Assembly (NCBI GenBank): GCA_977006965.1
Contig: OZ345370.1
Coordinates: 2,108,001-2,172,000, forward strand
Origin: Phymatolithon calcareum
Lineage: Eukaryota > Rhodophyta > Florideophyceae > Hapalidiales
Length of the DNA: 64,000 bases
Reading direction: 5' to 3'
Position numbers and translations under genes: made by a program. The notes beneath the pieces were generated by a model. It searched no databases. It was not told the origin of the DNA and saw only the letters and a program-made list of their open reading frames with translations. Shown piece after piece: positions 1 to 11,575 of the stretch (position 1 is the first letter of the stretch; the number at the start of each line of letters is the position of its first letter).

Positions 1-424
1 GTGTCGGATTTACTGCTTTACTACGAAGCTTTTCGTAGTCCCTCCCCTCAACTCTCCTTCACAAGTTCCCCTCTTGTTTCTATTCCCTATTCCCTTTTCC
101 CCTTTTTCTCAACCACTACAGCGGCGTGTGGCAACCCAGAAAATATCCTGTGATTACTCTGCGATGCCACATCCTTAACCGCCAATCATTCGCAATAATA
201 TTTCAACATAGCTGAACACTCGGCAAGCACATGCCGAGAGAATATTCCCTTGCAACTTGTTTCGGTGGAATCCAAATAATCTCAGTAGATGCAGCCGATT
301 TCAGCGTTACCCAGGTAAGGCATACATACCCCAGAATAGTGCCCTACAGTTTCACGCCCTAAATTAGCACCCTGCATAAACTAGTCCTGAGAAAAATGAA
401 AGACAAATCGGTTTGAGTTTCACA
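1..424 (-). repeat. 3' LTR of the copia element
   Basis: This matches 5907-6330 base for base except near position 344 and three positions at about 413-417. Read on the coding strand it begins TGTGAAAC and would end in CA one base beyond the window edge. The element is transcribed on the minus strand, so this is the 3' LTR. Confidence 0.9.
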
Positions 425-435
425 TCTCCGCCTTC
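425..435 (-). promoter_or_regulatory. polypurine tract beside the 3' LTR
   Basis: On the minus strand the 11 bases next to the LTR read GAAGGCGGAGA, all purine except one C. This is the expected place and composition for the plus-strand primer of reverse transcription. Confidence 0.6.
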
Positions 436-603
436 ATGCGCAAGCCTGATTAGGCATGAACCGAATCAGAGCTCTTCCTGCAAAGCGGGTCCATATTCGC
501 GCCGGTTTTCGATCGCGATAGGAAGGCGTCGGCTTACAAGCATTTTCTCCAGGAGATCTGACGTCGTGCCCGACATTGTATTCGTTAACGCATCTTCTGG
601 ACT

Positions 604-1515
604 TTAGGGACCAGGAACCCAAGCAATGTCCGCAATCGATCCGCTTTCGTATTCCGCGCGCAAACGATGAACGTCGGCGAGCATTCTGCGGTCCGTCGGT
701 GTACTCTGTGTAGCTACACACCGATGTAGGCCTTTAGAGTCCACGACCAGAGTCAAGTCAATCGGCTGGTCCATGACAGAAACGTAGGATTCCTGGAAGT
801 GTCTCGCACATCCGACTGCGGTGACCGCTGCGATCATTTCTGCCTCACCTGTGGAGGACGTAACGCGTCGCTGCTTGCGAGATTTGTAGGTGATCGTGTG
901 GAAGATGCTTCCGGCCGCAGTTCCGAACGCGATACCAACAATACATCCCCCCTGCGCAACACTTTTCAGAGTCCCTTCATGAGGAAATCCCGCATCGGAA
1001 AACACAACAACTCGGGCCATTGCCTGTTCTGCCAATGACGGCTGGAGGTATGCAAGAGTCGGTACCCTCTTCAGTACATCTCGCACAATAGCATTCGCCT
1101 TTTTGAATCTACTCACCTTCATGGTGGGGATCAGTTTCTGTAGAAAACTTGCAGCAAAGCAGGCGAAAGGAGAAACTGTCACTCCGAAGTACCCAAGTTT
1201 TCCAGCGAGTGATTTTAGGCGCTTTCGTTCCATACAGCTTATCGCGCTCTCCGGTTCCTTACGGCGCAGTGCAGATATCTTGAGCAACTCGACCTCGCGC
1301 AAGTATCGGACCATACTGACGGTAACGTAGTTGTGTTCCTGTACAACTTCCGCAGCTTTCACAGTTTGCGGTACTGGAGACACTGTCGACGAGCTCAAGT
1401 CAAATACACCCTCGACACGGCCGTGTGCAAACTGTAGCCACTCCTCGTTGCGACCAGCAACCAGAATGTCATCAAAGTAACACCCTCGACACGGCCGTGT
1501 GCAAACTGTAGCCAC
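604..1515 (-). pseudogene. copia pol, RT C-terminus and RNase H
   Basis: The 303-residue frame carries the copia-type RNase H domain: a first catalytic Asp in VVVFSDAGF, the SSTGEAE motif with its Glu, and an Asp in the LVVDSK segment. The end (ADIAWVPGP) is typical of the last residues of copia pol. The frame starts inside a duplicated piece of the RT catalytic region and is not joined in frame to the RT fragment upstream. It would degrade the RNA strand of the cDNA hybrid in an intact element. Confidence 0.8.
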
Positions 1516-2207
1516 TCCTCGTTGCGACCAGCAACCAGGATGTCATCAAAGTATTTAGCCACATTTAAGCAGAGGCCAAGACCGCGACAATTGTCCTGAG
1601 TCATGTCGTGGTAGAAAAGCTGTGGCAAACCCCAGACCGGGCTCAAGATGAGATCGTTACGAAAAACCTCATCGGACACGCGTTGCCATTTATGGCCTGC
1701 AGAGACAAGTCCATGCATGGTAGCGGTGAGTAGCCAAATTTCTTCGCGCAAATTCATGTCCCGTGGCGCCTGCACATAAACGTCTCGGTGTGCAATTCCA
1801 GCCTGAGTACAAGCGCCCCTGATATCAGCCTTCCCCAGTATCATTCCTGCGCATACCGCTATACTGTAGAGAAGCCTGAAACCATTTTGAGAGACGACTG
1901 CAGCGTCCGTGTGGAGACTTTCTCGCTTATCGTCTCGATTTCCATGCACACAGAGCCGCGCCTTCAAAACGTAGCGGTCGTTTTTCTTGCATGAGTTATC
2001 TTCGTCAATTTTTACCTTGTAGACGAAGTGCGACGAGATTATGTTGCTCCCATCGGGAACCTTGGAGCGCCGAACGCAATACATGTTAGGAATCCAATTA
2101 TTGTACAGTTCTGCGTGCTGTGCTTGCTCATAAAACCATTCTGGAATCCAAGGAATCTCCTTAGAAATGAATTGAGCGTTCCCCAGCATCAAGTGTGCAC
2201 GATGCAA
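1395..2207 (-). pseudogene. copia pol, reverse transcriptase core
   Basis: This is a RVT_2-type reverse transcriptase. It shows the first catalytic Asp in GKADIRGA and the catalytic pair in YFDDILVAG. The conserved segments VYKVKID, LCVHGNRD and DVYVQAPRD precede and follow the first catalytic Asp in the usual order. The frame runs into the 74-bp duplication at 1406-1553 and is lost there. The start is simply the first Met of the open stretch; an intact pol would be read from further upstream. Confidence 0.85.
1406..1553. repeat. 74-bp tandem duplication in the RT active site
   Basis: 1406-1479 is repeated at 1480-1553 with one or two changes. The unit encodes the region around DDILVAGRNEEW. 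74 is not a multiple of three, so the second copy shifts the reading frame and inactivates pol. Confidence 0.9.
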
Positions 2208-3129
2208 TACAGTTTAAGCAATATCATCCCTTCTGATAGGATTAGAAAGTACATTAAGCCTCTCAACTGGCCTGACCGCTCGTGCGCTCCTTCGCAAAGA
2301 AACCACAAGCTCGTCTACATGACCATCCACCTCAACTGCTGAATCCTCGACTTAAACGGGTACACACACAATTGGAACGCTCTGTTCAGCATCATTTCGT
2401 GTAGCATCCTCAATGTCATTGCCCTTTTCAACCGCAGTCGCATGAGATGGTGGAGACTCCATGACAGAGCGTCCTTCGGAGGGTCTTTGAGGTTGTAGTT
2501 GCACGATTTCATCATCATTTGAGAGCGAATCAGACTGCTCGTCCCCGTTCTCTTCGAACCCAGACTCATCGTCTGCCTCAGTACTTTGCAGACTCAGCTC
2601 TGAGCTGAGTCCTCATCACCATCGTCGGAATCCATGGCCATGCGAAACGCCGCGGCGGCCATCTAAATCTTTTGGATTGTACGGACGTCCTCCGGTCCGA
2701 CCACGCATCGATTTCGACCAGTCTCGACTATAACTGAGTAGTCCTCAAGTACAGGCTTCACGTTGCGTTTGACTCATACCCGGCGTGGCCTCTTACTACC
2801 GGGCAATAACACCAGAATTTCATCCCCAATTCTGATCTTTCGCCAACTCACGCTCGCAGGTCTCGCTCGTATCACTTTGGCTAGCAAAACCCTAGCGACT
2901 ATTTCCGAGTGCGCATCTCCCGCCTCCTTCGGAAGTACCATCATTCCAGTGCCAGCCACCGAGGCAGTATACCCTCGAACTAGTTCAAACGACGACGCAG
3001 TGCGGTTCCCGTACGATATGTTTCCAATGAAGCACGCCTCCCCGCCAAGAGATAAGTCAATGGTCGTTGTGCATTGTCCGTGTCGTTCTCTAGTCGCTCG
3101 AGCATATCCTTCACAACACGATGCTTACG
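2208..3129 (-). pseudogene. copia pol, integrase C-terminus and linker, degenerate
   Basis: No long frame remains between the integrase core and the RT. Short minus-strand frames at 2315-2569 and 2774-2959 lie where the integrase C-terminal region and the acidic linker of copia pol are expected. The 2774-2959 piece (WRKIRIGDEILVLLP) fits a small beta-rich integrase tail. The assignment rests mainly on position. Confidence 0.45.
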
Positions 3130-3756
3130 TTAAACCGGTCCGGTTTTGTTGTGCCTCCTGGCGGACAACGCGACGAGCTTCATACCCAAGTTCTTGGCCC
3201 ACTTTCCGGCAATCCCTCTGTCAAATTCCGCATCCCAAATGATCTCCACTGGATCTCCATGACGAAGGATCCAAATATTGGTTACGAGATGTAGCATTTT
3301 CATCAATCCGCGAGACTGAATGAGCGCTAATTCGGAGTAAAACGTAGCATAGTCCACAATATGGAGCACTATCTCCGTGCCCCAGTACATAACATCGTTA
3401 TACACAAGCTCGTTGAAGTTAAGGTGTATCTTGATCATTCTGAACTTACTTGCGGGAGGAGGGTCACCGCTGCGCATGCACAATTTACACTCGCCTTGTA
3501 CACGGTAAATTTCTGCAGCCATTTCCCTTCGCCACTTTCCCGCGCTCTTCAACAAAAGTTCAATAGCACGCGGATGCAAATGGGTCCTGCTTTGCGTACG
3601 ACGTATGATCCCGAGAAGTGCTTGCTTATCGCCAGAAACTTTCTGCAAGATAGCTTTAGCAACATTGTTGTAAAGCCCATCCCCGGCAATAAAAAGTCTG
3701 AAATGTCCGTCTTTGTGGGAAACATAGGTGTGCACGCGGAAGTCCTTGCCGCGCAC
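3130..3756 (-). pseudogene. copia integrase, HHCC and catalytic core
   Basis: The 208-residue frame has a His/His..Cys-X2-Cys arrangement (HLHPRAIELLL, then ECKLC) like the integrase zinc-binding domain. The core follows with candidate catalytic Asp residues in LHIVDYATFYSEL and in IIWDAEFDRG. Integrase lies upstream of RT, which defines copia order. No start is inferred, because integrase is normally cut from a polyprotein. Confidence 0.75.
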
Positions 3757-4295
3757 ATTGAATGTTATCTAGTTGGCGTCATGTGACTCGACGCACTTTT
3801 AAATCACCAGAGTATCCTTATCGATAACCAAAGGGACATCTCCATCGACGACGAGACACGAAATTGGAACAAAGACGTCATCAGAGAGCGATAGTGGAAC
3901 ATTGTTCCTCCCCACGACCTTTTGAGGAACGGATTGATTTTCTTTGGTCCCAAATGCATGGGAACTAAAATCTGATGTTCGTTTGCCCGAAACCGTTGCT
4001 TCCAGTCCATGATCATCGCAGTACTGCACATATTTTTCAAGCCCTATGACCGTAGCGGTTATACCCCATCCACTATAGCATCAAGATTGACAATTCCATT
4101 CTGCTCCTCTGGCACATGTGTCTCGCGACTGGCAGGCAGATTGACCGCCATTTTCGATAGAGCAGTTTTTGATGGATCAGCCCAGCGCACAGACGATAGC
4201 GCATTCGACCAAAATGGCACATTTTTCTGATGCCCACTGGCGGAATCCTTTTCTTGCAACTTCCTTCCTTTGCAGGTCGACGATAGCTCTAATTA
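3757..4295 (-). pseudogene. copia protease region, not readable
   Basis: By position between the gag zinc knuckle and the integrase, this should hold the aspartic protease. Short minus-strand frames (3799-4029 and 4059-4259) are open. The stretch reading ISCLVVDGDVPLVIDKD may be a remnant, but I see no clear D-S/T-G motif. Confidence 0.3.
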
Positions 4296-5232
4296 TCATA
4301 TAGCTTTTTTCCAATTACCACGCTCGTAATAGAAGTGAGCGCCTTTGCAGACCCAGCATTTCACATCTGGGGGCTTTCCTGCCAAGCTAGTCGTTACTAA
4401 TACCGCGCCAGAAACGTCCATTGTTGAACGCGTCGCAATATCTGCCAATCTTCTCGCAAACTTGGTGGCAAGATCACCATGATCGATTCGTCGAAGCGCC
4501 ATTCGCACCGCTTCCAAGGTTAATAGTGGTGGTTCCTCCACTGCGGTTCCGGGTATATGAGCCGTTTCGGGCATAACGGTTGACCCAACCCGGAAGGAAA
4601 TCTTATTTTCAATCGCTCTGGTACAGAGTGCATCGATGTCTCCCTTCGTTGGCGATAATGCTGTGATGATAGTTGCGCTTTTACCTGCAGAAGTGCGCAT
4701 GCCTGCTATAACATTGGATAGAGCTGACGCGTCCTGCTGTTACTGTCCAGCCATTTAGCTCATTAATCACCGACTGAGTCGCCTCCAGAACTTCCTTCGC
4801 ACGACTTTCTAGCTCTGCTAGCTCTATTGCGCATATTTCAAGCGACTCGAGTACACCAGGCCGCGTTCGCTCCATGCTACGCATCCTCGTTGATGAGCTG
4901 CTTGACCCACTCGGACCAGTTTCCTGCTGCGCTTGCAGCGTTTGCACTACGCCATTGCTTTGGGTGCTGGAGGTTGCCTCTACGGCAGTGACAACTGCCA
5001 CATCCGAGTAGTGACTCATGGCGTGGGTCGCCGACGCCGGTCCAATGATGCCTGGCGCTGGCGATGAGCGTAATCCCGCGCTCCCGTCCTGTAACGCCCC
5101 CTTTTGAAACTTCATGGAGGCTTGCAGAACGATACTGAATTCAACCTTGGATAGTTTTTCATTCAGAACGCAAAGCAGGGCAAGCAGCTCTTGTACGGCG
5201 GAAGTCCTCGCGGCGACGCCATGGCTATACAC
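4296..5232 (-). pseudogene. copia gag remnant
   Basis: Two overlapping minus-strand frames (4681-5232 and 4296-4700) form a broken gag. The upstream part is Ser/Thr/Glu rich with helical stretches. The downstream part ends in a CysX2CysX3His cluster (CWVCKGAH) that resembles an incomplete CCHC knuckle, since its last Cys is missing. Gag would package the element RNA. Confidence 0.55.
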
Positions 5233-5905
5233 ATAGTTTACACTCAGAGCGTTGTATTCAGTCCAGTATTTATCATACGTCTGGTTCTTGTGGTAGACCT
5301 TTCCTATCAGGTCTTTCCACGCTTTGGCCGTCTGTAGAAATGCAGACTCCCGGCAACCGGATCGACGAGGTCAAGAATGTATTCAACCATTTTCATGAAG
5401 TCCGCCCTCATCATATCCTGGCTGAGCAAGGATGGTATGTGCCCCATCCTCAACCCCGCGTTCCGCTAATATTCGTAACGATTGCAAGTATTTGATGACA
5501 AAAAGTGAGCTTCGTACTTGAATCTCTGGCTGACAGGTCCTGGAATGCCACCCAGTCGCATACCAGTCTCCGTTAAACTCGCGGATTTGTGTTATCGTAA
5601 CACACAGGGACCTCCCAGCTCTAACGGACCCTACCCTGTCCGAGACTTTGCCTCTCGAGACCTTGCGGCATCTGCCATGACTTGGGCCCATAACTTTAAA
5701 ATACACGCTGACACACGGAGGCTCTGCGCCTCAAGGTCTTGAGGATTATCTGCTTGTCACGACCGCACCGTGTAGTCGATGACCAGCACGACGACGACCT
5801 GAATGTGTATCACGGTAGACTGTTGCCCGTCCTTGGGCGTTCGCTGTCCCACTTGAGATCTGACGGTCGAGGGAGCTCTTGATAAACAATAAAGGAGCAA
5901 AAGAG
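5233..5905 (-). other. copia leader and gag 5' region
   Basis: About 670 bp separate the recognisable gag from the 5' LTR. A minus-strand frame at 5383-5706 may be gag N-terminus. The primer binding site should abut 5905 on the minus strand, but the bases there do not obviously match a known tRNA 3' end. Confidence 0.3.
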
Positions 5906-6330
5906 TGTGTCGGATTTACTGCTTTACTACGAAGCTTTTCGTAGTCCCTCCCCTCAACTCTCCTTCACAAGTTCCCCTCTTGTTTCTATTCCCTATTCCC
6001 TTTTCCCCTTTTTCTCAACCACTACAGCGGCGTGTGGCAACCCAGAAAATATCCTGTGATTACTCTGCGATGCCACATCCTTAACCGCCAATCATTCGCA
6101 ATAATATTTCAACATAGCTGAACACTCGGCAAGCACATGCCGAGAGAATATTCCCTTGCAACTTGTTTCGGTGGAATCCAAATAATCTCAGTAGATGCAG
6201 CCGATTTCAGCGTTACCCAGGTAAGGCATACATACCCCAGAATAGTGCCCTACAGTTTCACGCCCTAAATTAGCACCCTGCGTAAACTAGTCCTGAGAAA
6301 AATGAAAGACAAATCGGCTTAGGTTTCACA
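5906..6330 (-). repeat. 5' LTR of the copia element
   Basis: This is a full-length copy of the LTR with TG and CA termini. On the minus strand it should hold promoter, R region and poly(A) signals. It directly abuts sequence homologous to the intact Gemin8 locus, which gives an exact insertion point between 6330 and 6331. Confidence 0.9.
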
Positions 6331-6464
6331 GATTTGTTTGCTTCACGGGGTTTTCGATTACACGGGTATCCCAATTTTTGATCGCCTACCTGTAATTTCC
6401 GAACAACACGTGTCCAATCAGTTCCCAATTTTCGAAAGGAATACAAAACGAACACAATTGATCT
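6331..6464 (+). pseudogene. Gemin8-locus duplicate, left fragment
   Basis: The sequence matches about 20476-20609 upstream of the intact Gemin8-like start, with many single-base changes. It is cut on the left by the copia element and on the right by LINE-A. The rest of the duplicate resumes at 11576. Confidence 0.8.
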
Positions 6465-6579
6465 ACCGCAGGAGAAAAAGTTTAGGACCGTTCGGGTCCG
6501 GTTTCAAGTTGGTACTACTGTACAAGCGAATAAGCGCACCTGGGCGGAAGTAGCCCATCGAAGGGCCCCTACACCTCCG

Positions 6580-8165
6580 ATGGGGGAGGCCGCGACAATG
6601 AATCGCGCCATAGATGGCGAAATCAAGGAGACGAACGATGAAGGTCTCTGGATCGTCAACCGCAGTCGTAGATCGACTACCCAAGAATCGCGCCCGAATA
6701 CGGAGGCGGTGCAACATATTGCAAAAAATCGCGAATTTATGAGAAACGGTTCCGAAACTGATGGGCCCTCTGGGGCAGATGAAGGAGAGACGCTGGCTGA
6801 AGACGACGAGAACGTCGGAAATGGTGCGTCGACCCGGCAAGCGGAGAAGGAATTAGAATATGCCGAGGAGCATCTGATTTCGAAAACCGTCCGTCAGAAC
6901 CCGACCCGACAGAATTTCGTGAGAGTTCGCCACTTAGCAACGTGCCCGGACTGCAGCACGAAGGGTAGGATGAAGGTTACTGGCGGAACAGCCAGGGCTC
7001 CACTGAAACTGATGTGCACAAAGTGCTGGCTCACGAAATAGGGGAATGAAGTCTCACAACTCGTTAACATAATCGAGTGTTCTCCCCGAAGTGAAACACA
7101 GATTCCCGAAGTAGGCACAGCTGCCAGGGAGCCAATGAAGATATAGATAAGGCTATCTCTGAAATGTCAAAGAGACTGAAAGAGATGTAATCCAGACTCA
7201 CAGTGACCGTAAACCGTTTTACTGTCCTTGAGGCACGGGTGCGGACCTTAGCTGAGGAGAACGCGATACTCCGGGCTAATAATAGAGAGCCCGAACCCCC
7301 GCGAGGTGTTCTTGCGGAAGATGAAGACAACCCTGCTTCACCAGAAATTGAGTGGGGAGAGGAAAACCAAGCACACGACGATGCTTCAGGCCTTCCAGCT
7401 AGTCCTGCCGAAAATCCTACCAACGCAAGAGCCAAACAGGAGGTTATATCTGCACATTTTAAAGCAAAGCACATCAGACGACGCCCTTCTAGCAAAGGAC
7501 AAAGAAAAAGTGACCCGTTTTGGAGAGCGCATGGGAGAATTCATGAGACCCGAAGGAAAGGACGCCCAAATTGCCGCTCTGTACATCAAGAATCTTCCGA
7601 AAGCAGAAAGAAGTGAGATAGAAGAAGCCACAAGAGAGCTACTCTCGAAACATAACTGCATATTTCATTCATTGGAAACTCCGTTATGGAGATCCTAGCC
7701 CAGAAAAAAGACGTTCAAGCAATCAAGGCACTAGTGAGAACCGCAAAACTTGTGTTAATGCCCCACTTCATTGTCTTCGATAATGCCCTAGGCAACAAGC
7801 GCATAGCTAACTCAAGAGAGGGACAGGCAAGAAACCTTGATAAACTGAGTAGCAGGGCTCGGCACTGTGAAAAAGCGGCAAACAACATTCAAGCTAAGGA
7901 CTGGTACAGAACCCATGCCAGAACGGCGGACAGGAAGATAACGGAGATGGACAGAGACCAAAGAATCTCTGCCCATTGGAAGCAATTCCCGCGCAGGCAG
8001 CTGGTTTCCCCTGGTTTTAGGCAACTTCTCCAGAGAGAAGAGAATCCACTGGAAGGAAACATAAATTCGGAGCATGCGACACCGGCAAAGCATCTCACAC
8101 CCGCAGAGCAAGACACCGAGATCTCCACCGATACTCCCGAAGGATCTGAGAAAAAGAAGGACTAA
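6580..8165 (+). pseudogene. LINE-A ORF1, frame-broken
   Basis: Successive open pieces at 6580-7041, 7203-7616, 7306-7698 and 7686-8165 together resemble ORF1 of LINE-C at 41131-42864. The first piece ends in a zinc-ribbon-like pair (CPDC, then CTKC) matching CNKC..CKAC in LINE-C. The last piece shares the spacing of a helical, basic C-terminal part. ORF1 proteins bind the element RNA. At least two frameshifts separate the pieces. Confidence 0.7.
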
Positions 8166-8168
8166 ACT

Positions 8169-11100
8169 AATGATCTTCAACATAAAGTGGCGCATAGCTA
8201 CGCTGAACGTCGGTGAATCTCCTGAAACACCGAAATACCTCGAGAAACTGGTCCGGAATCACAACGTCGACATTATTGGAATACAGAAACCCATCTACAT
8301 CCAGAAGGAAAAATTCGGGCAGACTACTATGCCGTCAATGCCCCCCGTCCGCCCCCACCAAGAGGTCGAAACTCAGGAGGAGTTTCTCTCTTCTTTCGAA
8401 AATCTTGTGGTGTAAAACTCATATTCAAGCAAGCAGAGAAAAACTTCCAGCTCATAATAGCACAGATCCGGAAAATAAAGTGTGGGGTCGTCTACCTGTC
8501 TCCGAAATCTACCAAAGAAGAAACTGAGAAATGCCTAAGCATCATAAGCACACATTCAAGGGGTAAGGCAATCCTTGCTGGTGACTGGAACGCCAGGCAC
8601 GTTCGGTGGGACAAGATATCTAATAGAAAAGGTAACCAGCTCGTGCGTTGGTCGGACAGGAAAAACTGGAGCATCTACGTTCCAAACAAAGAGCTACTCG
8701 AGCAATATTGACTACTTCGTAACCAAGGGTATGAGATAATCAACTATTCGATACCCGGAAGGTGTCTGGACTGGTAGCACGCAACAGAAACCAGTCATAA
8801 CGTGTATCCGAACCTCAGAGGAAACTTGCTTCTCCACAGCGAAGGATGGTCTCGGTGAAGAACTGGAAAAATGCTGAGTTCCAGAAAACAGTCGAAGAAG
8901 AGTACCGGAAGGAGCTCCCGGAAAAACTGGCGAAGTTAAAGAGCTGCAAAGACTCAAGAGGACTAAACAAGATATATAACGAGATCGTCGATATAAGGAC
9001 AGAACCGTAGAGGGTTGATTACGAAAGGTCTCCCAGGTTCAAGTCCTTTTGGAACTCAAACTTGGATCACTTAACAACGAAGAGGAAAAAGTTGTACAGG
9101 AAAGCCCTAAGGACAAAAGAGCCCGATAGGTGGGAAATATAGAAGAAATGCAAGCGATGAATTAGAAGGCTTGTGAACAAGAGGAAACGGTCGTTATATC
9201 AAGAGTTCATCTCCGAACTTGAACAAAATGATTCGGCAACCGCAATCTCACAATTGTCTAACGTGAAACGAATGAGGTCGCGGAGGACAGCGCGTAACAA
9301 GGTGTCGGGGGAAACCACTGGACCACATGCTCTTCACAGCTCACGTCTCCACGACTTGCTCAGACAAGAACAATTGGAGGCAAGAAATACCTCTTTTCGC
9401 GTGCCCGCAGGTGATGAAGGAAGAGATTAGGGAATCCCTAGCAAACGCACCTGTAAAGAAAATGGCAGGTCTCGATGAGGTGAAAGCAGAGATGCTCAAG
9501 ACTAACGTGGACCTCAACTCAGAGATCATATTCGAATTGTGGTCAGCTTGTCGCAGAGTCGGTGACATCCCATTGTTGTGGCGAAGTTCAGTGCTCGTAT
9601 CAATCCATAAGAAAGGGAATACGGAAGATCCCGGAAACTACAGGCGAATATCTCCCTTGAGTCAGACAAGGAAAGCTGTAAAATAAGCTCTCAATACCCT
9701 CCTTAGAAGAAAATACTCAAACCATGAGTATCAACTCGGATTCCAGAAAGGCAAGAATACGGAAACAGCCATACTTCGAGCAACGGAGCTTCAGCGGAAA
9801 GGGCATAAGTGCATCACAGTCCTCGACCTCAAAGCTGCATATGACACTGTACCTAGAAAACTGCTCCAGGAACGGATGAGACTGGTCTTACCTAAGGCCA
9901 TCAGCGACATGTGTGAAGCATTCCTATTGCCCCCCTGGATCCTCACGGCGGGAGACAGCAACAAGAACTGGTTCATAGTGGACAGAGGCGTCCCCCAAGG
10001 GTCACCGCTCAGCCCAAGTCTGTATAACATATTTATGGACGAGTTCGCGGAGCGCATGAGCGCTGTTTCGAGCGAGGTAGCAGACGTATCTGCAGTCCTA
10101 TTTGCAGACTATGTGATCCTGCTGGCAAAAACCCCGCAGGCGCTGCAGCTCCTGCTCGATATTTCAACGAAATGGGCCGAAGAGAGAGGAATGACGTGGA
10201 ACACCAAAAAAGGTAAGTGCGAGGTGCTAGAGTCCATCGAGACAAATAACGACACATTCCGTCTAGCGCACCAGACCCTTTCGCAGGTACCTGAAGTTTC
10301 ATACCTCGGAATATCTCTAGGACCAACCGGAATTACGGTCACAAGCACAATAAGGCTTATAAAAAAATGCCAAAGCAGCGGTACATCAACTGAAACCACT
10401 TCGGGTATTCATTCGGGGGATAAACATCCTGAAAGCCATACGTATCTACAAGTCGTTGATCCAACCAAGGTGGGAATACGCTATCCATCCCACACCGTGG
10501 ACTTCAGAAGTGCAAGAAGCTATCAAAGAAGTAGAAAGAACCTTCTTCTTCCAAGTATTCGGTGGTACGACAAGTGGAAGGATCGAGCGGCTCCGGCTTA
10601 TGTGCTGGATCCAACCACCAGAACACAGGAGAGAAATATTAGCGCTGAGGATGCTGCTACGAGGAAAGGCAAAGAAGTCGAATATCCTATCCAAGCCAAG
10701 GGAAGAGCGAAACTTCAAAGAACTACAGTGGGCAAGTCGCGATATTGCCGCGTTGCTGCAACAAGAACAGTTCGCGGCCACCTTCAAACATATGCAGGAA
10801 GGGAAATCTCCAGGCCAACTCCGATGAATACTGTTTGCAAAAGAAGGCACGAGGCTCGAAGCAAGAAGAAAGAGGAAAATACCGTAAGACAAACCGGATG
10901 AGATCCCGGCCATCCTCAGGTTTACCAATGTGAGACATCGACAGCTGGCCATAAAATACGCAAGCGGAAGGTTCCCTCAAGTGAGCACGACGCTAATATC
11001 GAATACATTCGGAACGGCAGCAGAGCGCCACATGGAGACCATACGTATGAACCTAACAAAGTATGAACTGGACTCCGGAGAAATGATAAAAACGGAAAAG

Positions 11101-11172
11101 GCATTTGACTCCATACTGCTCTACAGCGTCACCATAATTGACAATATGGAAAACGACGAGTCCCTGTATTAG
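8169..11172 (+). pseudogene. LINE-A ORF2, APE endonuclease and RT, dead
   Basis: The start (8169) follows the ORF1 stop within a few bases. Fragments of an APE-type endonuclease are visible (IATLNVGES; DWNARHVRWD in another frame). RT fragments follow: YKKGN/HKKGN..NYRRISPLS, LDLKAAYD, DRGVPQGSPLSPSLYNIFMDEF. The catalytic FADD motif reads F-A-D-Y (GAC TAT at 10107-10112), so the second catalytic Asp is lost. Many frameshifts exist. The last open piece, 10930-11172, is the C-terminus. Confidence 0.8.
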
Positions 11173-11289
11173 GAACCAGACGATATACTAGAATCAACAA
11201 GTTACGAAAAGCTGCTCCCGTACAGTCTTAGGAGTGTTAATGAGGGCTTTCAAATAAACAACTAAACAGTTGCAAAAAAACAATCGATC

Positions 11290-11575
11290 TGCTAAGGCGC
11301 TAGATGAGCTCTTACTATTTAGCACGAAACTCATAGAACGCATGGAGAACGAAGAAGGCCTGTATTGATTCGTATAAGGCAAGGGAAAAAGCGGTCGAGT
11401 CCAAGCACCAGCAATCCTGTAGAGGACTGAGATAAGATTACTTTGAATCCTGAGTTTTCCCGTCCGCCATCCTCGTGGGCGTTTCGTGAGCTGCACAAAG
11501 GTAGGTAGCATCAGAGGAAGCCTCGCCCATATCTTCGGAAGTCTGTGGGGCTTTTAAATAAACTCGAATAAAAAA
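11290..11575 (+). mobile_element. LINE-B, 5'-truncated LINE tail
   Basis: The piece encodes the last residues of a LINE-A-like ORF2 (IERMENEEGLY then stop, compared with IDNMENDESLY in LINE-A), a 3' UTR and a short A-rich end. It lies between CAATCGATC at 11281 and CAATTGATC at 11576, the same target word used by LINE-A. It is a second insertion at, or a template jump from, the same site. Confidence 0.7.

Larger units (their letters stand above)
1..6330 (-). mobile_element. Ty1/copia LTR retrotransposon, decayed
   Basis: Two direct repeats of about 425 bp (1-424 and 5906-6330) enclose minus-strand fragments of gag, integrase, reverse transcriptase and RNase H. Integrase lies upstream of RT, which is the order of Ty1/copia and not of Ty3/gypsy. 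The LTRs begin TGTG and end CACA. By eye they differ at about four positions, so the insertion is fairly young, yet the coding frame is broken many times. The element landed in a copy of the Gemin8-like locus: the sequence from 6331 matches that from about 20476 in the intact locus. The outermost base of the left LTR and its flank lie outside the window, so the target duplication cannot be read. Confidence 0.9.
6465..11280 (+). mobile_element. LINE-A, full-length-like APE LINE, dead
   Basis: A non-LTR retrotransposon of about 4.8 kb with an ORF1 region (6580-8165), an ORF2 region (8169-11172), a short 3' UTR and a terminal A run ending at 11280. The left flank ends ACAATTGATC and the right side resumes CAATCGATC, then CAATTGATC at 11576, so the target duplication is about 9-10 bp. 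Both reading frames are broken by shifts and stops. A relative lies on the minus strand at 40335-41199. Confidence 0.85.

Noticed and set aside
9025-9045. tRNA B-box-like word GGTTCAAGTCC
   Set aside because: It lies inside LINE-A ORF2, with no A-box or cloverleaf around it.
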